Shown piece by piece: positions 26,738-34,960 of a stretch of DNA of 37,613 nt (positions are counted from its first letter, which is position 1; every line of letters starts with the position of its first letter). The notes beneath the pieces are model-generated. The model was not told the origin of the DNA and did not search any database. It was given only the letters and a program-made list of their open reading frames with translations. Position numbers and translations under genes: made by a program. Source of the DNA: Planctomycetota bacterium (lineage in GTDB: Bacteria; Planctomycetota; Phycisphaerae; Sedimentisphaerales; Anaerobacaceae); NCBI GenBank assembly GCA_012719085.1, contig JAAYBA010000274.1:1-37613 (forward strand), given 5' to 3'.

Positions 26738-26810
26738 CGATTCGGCCTTTGCAAGCGCACCATGCGCATTCGATCCTTATACCGCCTGGATCGGCATCTG
26801 CCAAGCAATG

Positions 26811-26871
26811 TAGGATGGGCTTTAGCCCATGCAGCCGATTGAAGATGCAGCATGGGCTAAAGCCCATCCTA
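26811..26871. repeat. REP-like pair of complementary 22-bp arms
   Basis: TAGGATGGGCTTTAGCCCAT-GC (26811-26832) is perfectly complementary to 26850-26871, with a 17-base spacer. Each arm is itself a hairpin (TGGGCT-TT-AGCCCA), so the sequence forms two small stems or one large one. It fills much of the gap between two minus-strand genes. Repeats of this wording occur in several planctomycete genomes. Confidence 0.8.
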
Positions 26872-26889
26872 CCAGCTTCCACATCTTTG

Positions 26890-26904
26890 TCCGCCTTCGG
26901 CGGA
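26890..26904. repeat. short palindrome TCCGCC-TTC-GGCGGA at the oxidase stop
   Basis: Directly abuts the stop codon of the FAD-linked oxidase. It could serve as a 3' hairpin, but no T-run follows. Confidence 0.6.
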
Positions 26905-28341
26905 TCAGGCCTTGGGCGGGATGTTCAGGGCCCCTTTGAAGACGTTGTCCGGATCGTATTGGGCCTTGATCGTCTGGAGTCGCTTGTAATTGGCCCCGTA
27001 AGCGCCGTGGAGGAGCTTTTCGGTGTCCTCCATGAAGCCGGGGAAGTTCAGATACGTGCCCCGCGAGAACGGCTGGAGCGCGTCGAAGAGCTCTCTGGCC
27101 CAGGCCACATTGGCGTCCGACTCGGCGGGGTCGGTCCAGTTCGATTCGATTCCGATCGCGTACGGGACATCCCGGCGCGCATAGGCGGTGGCGTCGGGCT
27201 GCACGCGCATCGCCGCACCGGCCAGGAACCAGACGTCGATCGAGGTCAGCGGCGAGGGCCGTCGCCGGGCCGCATCAACGAGCACGTCAATGATCTGTTC
27301 GTCCAACTCCGGCAGGTAGACGGACTTCCAGTAGTACAACCGGCCGTCGGGGTAGTCCGCATCGAGAGAGCACTGGACCTGAGCGAACGGCATCGGGCCG
27401 CTGAGGTCGGCCACCGGTTCGCCGAGTTCGCGCAGCGGCTGGATCATCCGCTCGCCCTTCTCGAACGGCCCGCTGTAGCAGCCGAGCAGAACGATCACCG
27501 GCTCGCCTCGGTGCCTCGGCGGAATCGGATCATCGTCAGGCGCCGTCCAGAGCGACGCCAGCACAGCCAATTCTTCGGGAGCCTGCCGCATGAACCGTTC
27601 GAGGAATTGTACGATGCGCTTCGCCTGCGCCATCGGGTACATCGCGACGAGGAACCACACCTCCGGACCGACCGGATGGGCGCGGAACTTGAACGCGGTG
27701 ACGACGCCGAAGTTGCCGCCACCACCCCGGACGGCCCAGAACAGATCGGCGTTTTCGGTCTCGCTGGCCCGGCGCAGCCGACCGTCGGCGGTGACGATCT
27801 CAACGGCGATCAGATTGTCCAGCGTCAGACCATGTTTGCGAGTCAGCCAGCCCATCCCGCCGTGCAGGCACAATCCGGCCACCCCGGTCTGCGAAACCAC
27901 CCCAAGCGGCACGGCCAGACCGAATCCGCCACCGGCGGACGTTTCGCGGTCGATGTCGCCAAGCGTCGCGCCGCCCCCGGCGCGCACCACACGCACATCG
28001 GGATCGACGTGAACGGCCCGCATCGGCGACAAGTCGATGACCAGTCCGTCGTCGCACAGGGCCTTTCCCGCCACGTTGTGACCGCCGCCGCGAACCGACA
28101 GGGGCACGCCGTGCTCGCGCGCAAAGTCCACCGCCGCGATCACATCGGCCGCACCCGTACACCGCGCAATCAACGCCGGCCGCTTGTCGATCATGCCGTT
28201 CCAGATTCTACGGGCCTCGTCGAATGTCTCGTCTTCCTGCACGAGGATCTCGCCCCGAAACGATCGCCTCAACTCGTCGACCGCCGGCTTAACCCATGTG
28301 GTCTCTATCCTGCCTTTCGCCTGGACCTTCAGCGCATCCAT
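26905..28341 (-). CDS. FAD-linked oxidase, berberine-bridge type
   Basis: A 478-residue flavoprotein oxidase. An FAD-binding PP-loop domain comes first (residues about 58-230) with LSVRGGGHNVAGK, in which His88 is the expected covalent FAD attachment site. GLCLHGGMGWLTRKHGLT follows. The C-terminal BBE segment (YLNFPGF ... YDPDNVFKGALNIPP) closes the substrate pocket. Such enzymes oxidise sugars, alcohols or amines; the substrate is not predictable. The second covalent Cys of bicovalent members appears absent at the usual place. ATG 28341 follows GAGAGGTGAG; the frame opens at GTG 28356, which overlaps that site. It lies 40 bases after the OsmC-like stop, so the two probably form one operon. 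No signal peptide is seen. Confidence 0.9.
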   Translation of the reverse strand: MDALKVQAKGRIETTWVKPAVDELRRSFRGEILVQEDETFDEARRIWNGMIDKRPALIARCTGAADVIAAVDFAREHGVPLSVRGGGHNVAGKALCDDGLVIDLSPMRAVHVDPDVRVVRAGGGATLGDIDRETSAGGGFGLAVPLGVVSQTGVAGLCLHGGMGWLTRKHGLTLDNLIAVEIVTADGRLRRASETENADLFWAVRGGGGNFGVVTAFKFRAHPVGPEVWFLVAMYPMAQAKRIVQFLERFMRQAPEELAVLASLWTAPDDDPIPPRHRGEPVIVLLGCYSGPFEKGERMIQPLRELGEPVADLSGPMPFAQVQCSLDADYPDGRLYYWKSVYLPELDEQIIDVLVDAARRRPSPLTSIDVWFLAGAAMRVQPDATAYARRDVPYAIGIESNWTDPAESDANVAWARELFDALQPFSRGTYLNFPGFMEDTEKLLHGAYGANYKRLQTIKAQYDPDNVFKGALNIPPKA

Positions 28342-28381
28342 CGTCTCACCTCTCACTACATCTTTGGGGAACGGAATCGAT

Positions 28382-28942
28382 CTACTTGGGTTCGACGGTG
28401 ATATCTACCTTCGCGCCGTGCGTGATGGTGTTGAACACAGGCGAATATTCCGTCAGCCTTCTGAGGCGCTCCATGTTGTCGGTGTCAGCCTTGACTTTGA
28501 ACTTGATGCGGATGTTGGTGTAGCCCTTCGGAACGTCGTCGGACAAACCGAGGAAGCCGCGCAAATCCAGGTCGCCTTCCAGTTCGGATTCCAGTTCCTC
28601 GATTTGGATGCCGCGCACGGCGGCGTGGGCCACGATGCTCGTCGTCATGCAGCCGGCCAGGGCGTTGAGCAAATGCTCGACCGGGTTCGGCGCCTCGTCG
28701 TCGCCCGCCAGCACGGGCGGCTCATCGGCATGAAGCTCGAACGGCTGTCGGTGCTCGATTTCCTGCCCGGCGCCGTAGAAGCCCGTGATCCGCGTGCGAT
28801 TGTGGCTCCCGTTGATCCACTTATTGCTCGCCCGGAATTTGCACTTGCCCAATCGGGGATTCTTCTCAATCGCGCTGACCGTCTCCTGAAGGACATCCAG
28901 ATCGATTCCGTTGACTTTGCTGATTGTCTGTTGGGTAGCCAT
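28382..28942 (-). CDS. OsmC-like family protein
   Basis: A 186-residue member of the OsmC/Ohr fold family, some of which reduce organic hydroperoxides with two cysteines. Cys98 lies in the conserved helix (HLLNALAGCMTTSIVAHA). At the usual second-cysteine position the sequence reads EYSPVFNTI, with Ser in place of Cys; the only other Cys is Cys34. Two-cysteine peroxidase activity is therefore doubtful, though related one-cysteine members exist with unknown functions. The ATG at 28942 follows GGGAGGTGACCAGG and starts the conserved region; the frame runs back to 29080 without a ribosome site. It is upstream of the FAD-linked oxidase in a probable operon. Confidence 0.87.
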   Translation of the reverse strand: MATQQTISKVNGIDLDVLQETVSAIEKNPRLGKCKFRASNKWINGSHNRTRITGFYGAGQEIEHRQPFELHADEPPVLAGDDEAPNPVEHLLNALAGCMTTSIVAHAAVRGIQIEELESELEGDLDLRGFLGLSDDVPKGYTNIRIKFKVKADTDNMERLRRLTEYSPVFNTITHGAKVDITVEPK

Positions 28943-28976
28943 CCTGGTCACCTCCCAAGCACTGTGCCCACAGCGG

Positions 28977-28991
28977 TCCGCCTGCGGCGGA
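28977..28991. repeat. short palindrome TCCGCC-TGC-GGCGGA
   Basis: Sixth copy of the palindrome, lying in the leader region of the OsmC-like gene. Confidence 0.6.
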
Positions 28992-29142
28992 TCGGCCCGG
29001 CCTACAAGAGTTGCATTGTTCTCAAGAGCGTGCGGCCCGGATTCGGCGCCAAGAACCACGGCCGTCTCTTCACTTACCATAGCTCATCAGTTCCCCTCGC
29101 AATGGAGATGGTACGATCCGAGGACGGGCGGGTTTCGAGAAA

Positions 29143-29148
29143 ATTATA
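29143..29148 (-). promoter_or_regulatory. TATAAT -10 box upstream of the OsmC-like gene
   Basis: A perfect TATAAT in an AT-rich patch, about 200 bases before the ATG. No good -35 hexamer is found 16-18 bases upstream, so the assignment is weak. Confidence 0.33.
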
Positions 29149-29263
29149 TTATTACGGTGGGCATAATAGACTTTGTGGCCGGACCGAGACCTCTCCCACA
29201 GACCCGCAAGGCCGTGGACCTGAGGTCGACAGTCAACGATCACACCGGCAGGTGGATGGAATG

Positions 29264-30874
29264 TCAGTGCTTGAAGTGACGTTTTCCCGTGAAGATCATG
29301 GCGATGCCGTGGGCGTCGGCGGCGGCGATGACCTCGGGGTCCTTCTTCGACCCGCCGGGCTGGACGATGGCGCTGATGCCCGCCTCTGCTGCATTATCCA
29401 CATTGTCGGGGAACGGGAAGAACGCATCGGAGGCCATCACGGCGCCCCGGGCCTCTTCGCCGGCCTGCTTCATCGCGAGCAGGCCCGACTCGACACGGTT
29501 CATCTGGCCGGCGCCGACCCCAAGGATGCGCTTGTTCTTGGCGAGGATGATCGTGTTGCTCTTGGTGTGCTTGGCCACGAGCCAGGCCATCCGCAGATCT
29601 TCAAGCTGCTCGGGCGTGGGCTTGGTCTGGGTCGGGCACGTCATCACATCGGGTTCCCAGCCGACCAGGTCGCGCTTCTGGAGCAGCAGGCCGCCGATGA
29701 TGCAGCGAACGTCGAACTCGGATGTATCGATCTTCGTGCGGTCGATCGGACCGGTCTCGATCAGGCGGACCCGGCTGCCCCAGGTCTTCAGCGTGCGAAT
29801 GATCTCGACGGCATCCTCCTCGAATCGCGGCGAGATGATGACCTCGGCGAAGAAGCCGCTGGCGCCGAGGGCCTTGCCGAAGCGGCCATAGGATTCCATA
29901 ATCGTCTGGGCCAGTTCGACGTCGACGGGACGGTTCAGCGCAATGATCCCGCCGAACGCGCTGACCACGTCGCCTTCGTAGGCCTTGCGGTAGGCGATGT
30001 TGATGTCGTCATCGACGGCGCACCCGCACGGATTCAGATGTTTGACGACCACCGCCGCCGGATCGTCGAACTCCTTGACCAGTTCGAAGGCCGCGTTGGC
30101 ATCGAGCAGATTGTTGAAGCTGATTTCCGTGCCGCCTTCCAGAAGCCTGCCGTTGCAGACCGAAGGCTCGTCGCCGGCCGGCAGCCTGTACAGCGCAGCG
30201 CTCTGATGCGGATTCTCGCCATAGCGAAGGGCTGTCTCTCGCGTCAGGGCAATCGAGATCCGACTCGGGAACTCGACCCCCGCCTTGGCGTTGAGAAATC
30301 GGGCGATCGCCGCGTCATAGGCGGCCGTCAGAGCGAAGGCTGACCGGGCCAGGTCGCTTCGAAGACCGGCGCTGAGAGCGCCGTTGTTGTTTCGCATCTG
30401 TTCGATGACCTGGGCGTACTGGCCGGGGTCGGTGACGACAGCCACGAATTTGTGGTTTTTGGACGCCGAACGGATCATGCTCGGTCCGCCGATGTCGATG
30501 TTCTCGATCGCATCCTCGAACGTGCAGTCCGCTCTGGCCACCGTCGCCTCGAACGGATAGAGATTGACGCAGACCAGATCGATCGGCTCGATCCCATGTC
30601 GGGTCATAGCCTCTGTGTGTTCTCTCTTGTCGCGCAGTCCAAGAAGGGCACCGTGGATCTTGGGATGAAGGGTCTTGACGCGCCCGTCCATCATTTCGGG
30701 GAACCCGGTCACCGCGTCGATGCTCACGACTTCGACGCCGGCCCCGGTCAGCTTGGCGGCGGTGCCGCCCGTGCTGATGATCCGGACCCCCATCTGCGCC
30801 AGGGCCTTGGCAAAATCGACCACCCCCGTCTTGTCGGAAACGCTGATCAGCGCGGTCTTGACTGTGACGTCCAT
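29264..30874 (-). CDS. purH: bifunctional AICAR formyltransferase / IMP cyclohydrolase
   Basis: PurH catalyses the last two steps of IMP synthesis: formylation of AICAR and ring closure. The 536-residue product has full family length. The N-terminal cyclohydrolase (about 1-200) has LISVSDKTGVVDFAKAL, STGGTAAKL, GFPEMMDGRVKTLHPKIHG and ENIDIGGPSMIR. The C-terminal transferase has YGENPHQSAA, VKHLNPCGCA with the catalytic Lys-His pair, KTKSNTIILAKN-type residues (here KHTKSNTI), GAGQMNRV and SDAFFPF. It ends KRHFKH. ATG 30874 follows AGGAGA. Upstream, 72 bases away on the same strand, lies the PQQ-propeller gene. Other purine genes are not in the window. Confidence 0.97.
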   Translation of the reverse strand: MDVTVKTALISVSDKTGVVDFAKALAQMGVRIISTGGTAAKLTGAGVEVVSIDAVTGFPEMMDGRVKTLHPKIHGALLGLRDKREHTEAMTRHGIEPIDLVCVNLYPFEATVARADCTFEDAIENIDIGGPSMIRSASKNHKFVAVVTDPGQYAQVIEQMRNNNGALSAGLRSDLARSAFALTAAYDAAIARFLNAKAGVEFPSRISIALTRETALRYGENPHQSAALYRLPAGDEPSVCNGRLLEGGTEISFNNLLDANAAFELVKEFDDPAAVVVKHLNPCGCAVDDDINIAYRKAYEGDVVSAFGGIIALNRPVDVELAQTIMESYGRFGKALGASGFFAEVIISPRFEEDAVEIIRTLKTWGSRVRLIETGPIDRTKIDTSEFDVRCIIGGLLLQKRDLVGWEPDVMTCPTQTKPTPEQLEDLRMAWLVAKHTKSNTIILAKNKRILGVGAGQMNRVESGLLAMKQAGEEARGAVMASDAFFPFPDNVDNAAEAGISAIVQPGGSKKDPEVIAAADAHGIAMIFTGKRHFKH

Positions 30875-30946
30875 ATCGCTCGTTCTCCTACGCTTGATTT
30901 GGTTGGCAGATTCGACTGATACACACCGTACTCCGGGAACAGATCC

Positions 30947-32068
30947 CTATCGAATCGGTTCTACACAAAGGACTCGTCCATCGCGACCGGCCAGGTAGAT
31001 TCTCGCATCGGTCGTGTTCGTGGCGTGATAGGCGACGCCGGCGCAGTTGACCCAACAAATCTGGCGGCCCGATACGTTGTCCATGACGACGAGCGTATTG
31101 AGCTTCGTAAAGACGTACGCCTTGTTGCCGGCCTCCGCGAGCAATTCGACGCCGTCGGCAAGCGTCCACAGGGCCTCGCCCGACCCGCGGGCGATGGCTG
31201 TGACACCGCGACCGGGCGCGTACTGATAGACGGCCGTCGCCGTCACCCGAGGTTCGCGGTCCAGGATGGCCTCCGTCTGATATCGCCAGGCCATGGAAAC
31301 CTCTGTGGCCTCCGTCATATCGACACGATAGACGCAGGTGTCCTTGCTGGCGAAGAAGAAGGAATCGCCGCTGCGCACGACCGGCCCGGCGATGGCCCCA
31401 GGCACATCGAACTGCCACAGCTTCCGGGGCGCGTCGGTCGCCATCGCAACCAGATTGCCTGCATCCGTACCGAAGACGACCATATCCTCACCAGCCAGGA
31501 CCGAAGTAATCTGCGAATCGTTGTCGGCCGAGGCCATGCGCAGTTTGACCATGTCTTCGGCTCGGAACAGATGAAGCCGCCGATCGGCGGCGCTGACGTA
31601 GAAGTACTCGCTGTTCCGCACCGGCGGTGCAATGATGCTCAGTTCCAGGTTGCTGACCCGTTTTCGCGTCCCGGCGTCGGCATCCAGTTCCACGACCTGG
31701 TTGTCGATCACGGTAATCAGACGGTCGCCATACAGGGTCCATCCGAAGACCGGGAAGCCGGCCGGCGCAACCGAGCGGCTGAACACGATGTCCCCCGTGC
31801 GACGATCGAGCGACCAGGCGTAGTTCTCGGCCGATCGCACATACAGCCGGTCCTGCACGACGTTCACCATTTCGAGTCGCTCATCCGACCGCACCGGAAG
31901 GGTCGTCTGCCAGACCGGCGCCAGCTTGGCCGGTCCCAACAGTTCCTTCGAGACAAGCCAATCCGAGCCGTCCGCCGGCGCGGGGACACCCACGAACAGT
32001 GCCGCCGCCAGAACCAGCGACGCTTTCCGCATCATCAATAGCCTTCGCATTTCCCACATCCTCGTCAA
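30947..32068 (-). CDS. secreted PQQ-type beta-propeller protein
   Basis: A 373-residue protein with an N-terminal signal (basic RRLLMMRK, then SLVLAAALFVGVPAPA) and about seven repeats of the PQQ/propeller type. Examples are VQDRLYVRSAENYAWSLDRR, VFGTDAGNLVAMATD, AIARGSGEALWTLAD and IYLAGRDGRVLCVE. Related folds include BamB and outer-membrane scaffold proteins, but no specific family is certain. Start choice is uncertain. TTG 32068 has AGGAGG five bases upstream and is used here; ATG 32059 and ATG 32035 (the latter after GAAGG) are alternatives. It lies between a small unknown gene and purH on the same strand and could be co-transcribed with both. Loss of the first few residues would not alter the signal. 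Confidence 0.8.
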   Translation of the reverse strand: MTRMWEMRRLLMMRKASLVLAAALFVGVPAPADGSDWLVSKELLGPAKLAPVWQTTLPVRSDERLEMVNVVQDRLYVRSAENYAWSLDRRTGDIVFSRSVAPAGFPVFGWTLYGDRLITVIDNQVVELDADAGTRKRVSNLELSIIAPPVRNSEYFYVSAADRRLHLFRAEDMVKLRMASADNDSQITSVLAGEDMVVFGTDAGNLVAMATDAPRKLWQFDVPGAIAGPVVRSGDSFFFASKDTCVYRVDMTEATEVSMAWRYQTEAILDREPRVTATAVYQYAPGRGVTAIARGSGEALWTLADGVELLAEAGNKAYVFTKLNTLVVMDNVSGRQICWVNCAGVAYHATNTTDARIYLAGRDGRVLCVEPIR

Positions 32069-32099
32069 AAGGGCCTCCTCAACTTGCAGAATATCCCTC

Positions 32100-32117
32100 T
32101 CCCGACGGCCGTCGGGA
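32100..32117. repeat. 18-bp perfect palindrome before the propeller gene
   Basis: TCCCGACGGCCGTCGGGA lies in the gap between the small unknown gene and the propeller gene, flanked by CCCTC and GGGAGGG that may extend the pairing. It could be an operator, an attenuating hairpin or a processing site. Confidence 0.5.
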
Positions 32118-32211
32118 ACGGGAGGGTTGCCCCATGGAGCGCCCGACCCACGGAGCGGCAATCTGCTCACCATGTCCCAGGCGGCGCACGCGGTGTCCTG
32201 TCCCCCGACTC

Positions 32212-32529
32212 TCAGGGCAACTCGACGTGATCCGCCAGATCGACGCCATGATCGGCTTCGAAGCGTTGCATTTGCTCGATGCGCTCGATATCGTCCTGGA
32301 TTCGATTGGCCAGTTTGAAGATATAGGGCTGCCCGGTGAGTCGATTGCGCAGATCATCGAGCATCGGTTCCCACGACCCACCGTATAACTGCGCCTTCAG
32401 GGCAACCAGCATCTTGTGCTCTGGACTGAGATTGTTGACGTAGTCGTCCAGGCTGCTCTGCGGGATACGAGCGGCCTTTTCCGCCTTCACGTCATCGCGG
32501 TCCTTGCTGGTTCGGGTCGGGTCAGCCAT
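32212..32529 (-). CDS. small conserved-looking hypothetical protein
   Basis: A 105-residue soluble, charged, mostly helical protein that I do not recognise. It begins MADPTRTSKDRDDVKAEKAA, has no signal or membrane segment and ends HGVDLADHVELP. It contains one Trp (SWEPMLDDLRN) and amphipathic helices (NRIQDDIERIEQMQ). ATG 32529 follows GAGG with about nine bases spacing; the frame opens at a GTG at 32556 that lacks a ribosome site. It is upstream of the propeller gene and purH on the same strand with a 143-base gap to the former. Codon pattern and lack of a competing frame support a real gene. Confidence 0.65.
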   Translation of the reverse strand: MADPTRTSKDRDDVKAEKAARIPQSSLDDYVNNLSPEHKMLVALKAQLYGGSWEPMLDDLRNRLTGQPYIFKLANRIQDDIERIEQMQRFEADHGVDLADHVELP

Positions 32530-32723
32530 ACCTCGTAACCTCGCCGTCAGGTGCACAGATCAAGCCGGGGCACGTCACGGGAATGGTACCGCCCCATCAG
32601 GAAGAATTCAACAGTTTTTCCCAAATTGACCGCAAGAATCGCCGCCCAGCTTGTCCATATTCAGGCCGCCGACATCGGATCGGCGTCTTTCGGCTGCGAT
32701 GGGCCATTTTGTCCGGTCCGGCT

Positions 32724-32752
32724 TTGACAACACGGCCGGCACCGCGTTCAAT
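32724..32752 (+). promoter_or_regulatory. promoter of the prolyl oligopeptidase gene
   Basis: A perfect TTGACA (32724-32729), 17-base spacer and TTCAAT (32747-32752), with predicted transcription start near 32759, 46 bases before the ATG. Confidence 0.55.
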
Positions 32753-32804
32753 AGGGCCGGTCGTCACCTGCGATCTGGAACCGATCTGGAACGGAGACCT
32801 GCAT

Positions 32805-34955
32805 ATGAAGAAGACGAGCACGTTCATCGCACTGATGAGCACCCTGATCGCCGCGCTGTGCGCGGGTTGTCACCAACTCTCGGCCCCACAGACGAAGTCG
32901 AACCGGCTGGTCTATCCGCAGACCCGCAGGGACACCGTCGTCGATACCTACCATGAGATCGAGATCGCCGACCCCTACCGATGGCTCGAAGACGCCGATT
33001 CGGCCGAGACCCAGGCGTGGGTCGCCAAACAGAACAGACTGACCGAGCGGTTTCTCGCGCGCACCGGCGCCCGGCAACGGATCCGGTCCAGGCTGGAATC
33101 GTTGATGAACTACCCGCGCTTTTCATCCCCCTCGAAACAAGGCCGACGGTACTTCCTCTGGAAGAATGATGGTCTTCAGAACCAGTCGGTCCTGTACGTT
33201 CACGAAACGCTGGACGACGCGGGAAAGGTCGTCATCAACCCGAACCTGCTCAGCGCCGACGGCACGGTGGCCGTGACAACGGCGGCGGTGAGTTGGGATG
33301 GCAGAAAGCTGGCCTATGGGCTGTCACGCGGTGGCAGCGACGAACGGGAGGTGCAGATTCGCCAGATCGACTCGGGGCGGGACTTCGACGAACTCCTGCA
33401 ATGGTGCCGCTTCACGACGATTGCATGGCACCCCGACGGCAGCGGGTTCTTCTACAGCCGCTACCCGGATCCCGATACGGTCGCACCCGAAGACCGGATG
33501 AACTACAACCGTGTCTATTGGCACCGGGTCGGGACACCCCAGTCGGCCGACACGCTCATCTATGAGCGGCCCGACGACAAGGAACTGAGCTTCGCCCCCG
33601 TTGTCACCGAGGATGGCGAGCACCTGGTCCTTTACATTCAGCACGGGACCGACCCCAGGAACCGCGTCTGCTACCGGCCGATCGACGGTGACGGTCCGTT
33701 CATCAGACTTCTCGACGAGGCCGATGCGCGGTACGACTTCCTCGGCAGCATGGGCCCGGTCTTCTACTTCCTGACGGACCTCGATGCCCCGAAAGGGCGC
33801 ATCGTAGCCATCGACACCGAGCGGCCGGAGCCGAGCCAATGGATCACGGTGGTCCCACAAGGCGACGACGTGATCGACTACGCCGCCTGGATCGACAACC
33901 AACTCGTGGTTGTCTATATGCACCACGTGCACCACAAGCTCAAGGTCTTCCATCTCGACGGCCAATACGTTCGCGACATCGACCTGCCCAGTCTCGGGAC
34001 CGTCGCGGGCCTGTCGGGCAAACAGGACGATCCGGAGATGTTCTTCACGTTCACCTCGTTTCTCTATCCGAGCACGAGCTTCCGTTACGACCTCGGCTCG
34101 GACGAATTGCGCGTCGTTCATCAACCCGAGATCGACTTCGATCTGGCGGAGTATGAAACGAAGCAGGTCTTCTGCACCAGCAAGGACGGAACTCGTGTGC
34201 CGATGTTCCTCACGCACCGCAAAGGTCTGGCGCTGGACGGCAGCCATCCGACGCTGCTGTACGGATACGGCGGGTTCAATATCAACATCAAGCCGGGGTT
34301 TTCGACCTCGACGCTCGCCTGGCTCGAGGCCGGCGGCGTCTACGCCCAGGCCAACATGCGGGGCGGCAGCGAGTACGGCGAGGACTGGCATCGGGCCGGC
34401 ATGCTCGACAAGAAGCAGAACGTCTTCGATGACTTCATCGCGGCCGCCGAATGGCTCATCGAAAACAACTACACCCGACCCGAGAAGCTGGCGATTCGCG
34501 GCGGAAGCAACGGGGGCCTCCTGGTCGCCGCCTGCATGCTCCAGCGACCCGACCTTTACGGGGCAGTCGTCTGCCAGGTACCGGTGATTGACATGCTGCG
34601 TTACCACAGATTCACCGCGGGTCGTTTCTGGATCCCCGAATATGGCAACGCCGAAGCCAGCCGGGAGGAGTTCGACTATCTCTACGCCTACTCCCCCCTG
34701 CACAATGTCGAGACCGGCGTCGGCTATCCGGCGATCCTCATCACCTCGGCCGACACCGATGACCGCGTTGTGCCGCTGCACGCCAAGAAGTTCGCCGCGA
34801 CGCTTCAGGAGAAGGCCGGAGGGGATAACCCCATGCTGCTGCGCGTGGAAACCAAGGCCGGGCACGGCGGCGGCAAACCCGTCTCCAAGGCCATCGAAGA
34901 GCAGGCGGACATTTACGCCTTCCTCTTCGAGGCCCTTGGAATGCACACCGACTGA
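32805..34955 (+). CDS. prolyl oligopeptidase family serine peptidase, lipoprotein
   Basis: A 716-residue S9-family peptidase that cleaves short peptides after proline. The signal ends in a lipobox (AALCAGC, Cys at about residue 22), so the enzyme is probably lipid-anchored in the envelope. The propeller domain (about 80-440) starts after DPYRWLED. The alpha/beta-hydrolase domain has LLYGYGGFN, ANMRGGSEYGEDWH, the nucleophile motif GGSNGG (Ser568), the acid motif TDDRVVPLHAKKF and the histidine in GHGGGK. Length fits family S9A. ATG 32805 follows GGAG eight bases upstream; the frame extends back to 32583 without such a site. The stop is five bases from that of the convergent GH100-like gene. 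Confidence 0.94.
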   Translation: MKKTSTFIALMSTLIAALCAGCHQLSAPQTKSNRLVYPQTRRDTVVDTYHEIEIADPYRWLEDADSAETQAWVAKQNRLTERFLARTGARQRIRSRLESLMNYPRFSSPSKQGRRYFLWKNDGLQNQSVLYVHETLDDAGKVVINPNLLSADGTVAVTTAAVSWDGRKLAYGLSRGGSDEREVQIRQIDSGRDFDELLQWCRFTTIAWHPDGSGFFYSRYPDPDTVAPEDRMNYNRVYWHRVGTPQSADTLIYERPDDKELSFAPVVTEDGEHLVLYIQHGTDPRNRVCYRPIDGDGPFIRLLDEADARYDFLGSMGPVFYFLTDLDAPKGRIVAIDTERPEPSQWITVVPQGDDVIDYAAWIDNQLVVVYMHHVHHKLKVFHLDGQYVRDIDLPSLGTVAGLSGKQDDPEMFFTFTSFLYPSTSFRYDLGSDELRVVHQPEIDFDLAEYETKQVFCTSKDGTRVPMFLTHRKGLALDGSHPTLLYGYGGFNINIKPGFSTSTLAWLEAGGVYAQANMRGGSEYGEDWHRAGMLDKKQNVFDDFIAAAEWLIENNYTRPEKLAIRGGSNGGLLVAACMLQRPDLYGAVVCQVPVIDMLRYHRFTAGRFWIPEYGNAEASREEFDYLYAYSPLHNVETGVGYPAILITSADTDDRVVPLHAKKFAATLQEKAGGDNPMLLRVETKAGHGGGKPVSKAIEEQADIYAFLFEALGMHTD

Positions 34956-34960
34956 CGCGG

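Larger units (their letters stand above)
28943..29263. other. intergenic region between purH and the OsmC-like gene
   Basis: About 320 bases, with a short palindrome TCCGCC-TGC-GGCGGA at 28977-28991 and an AT-rich patch near 29140-29175. That patch holds a perfect TATAAT on the minus strand, pointing to the OsmC-like gene. No terminator for purH is obvious. Confidence 0.55.

Noticed and set aside
28184-30343. 719-codon plus-strand frame spanning the oxidase, OsmC-like and purH region
   Set aside because: It overlaps three well-supported minus-strand genes and has no recognisable domain.
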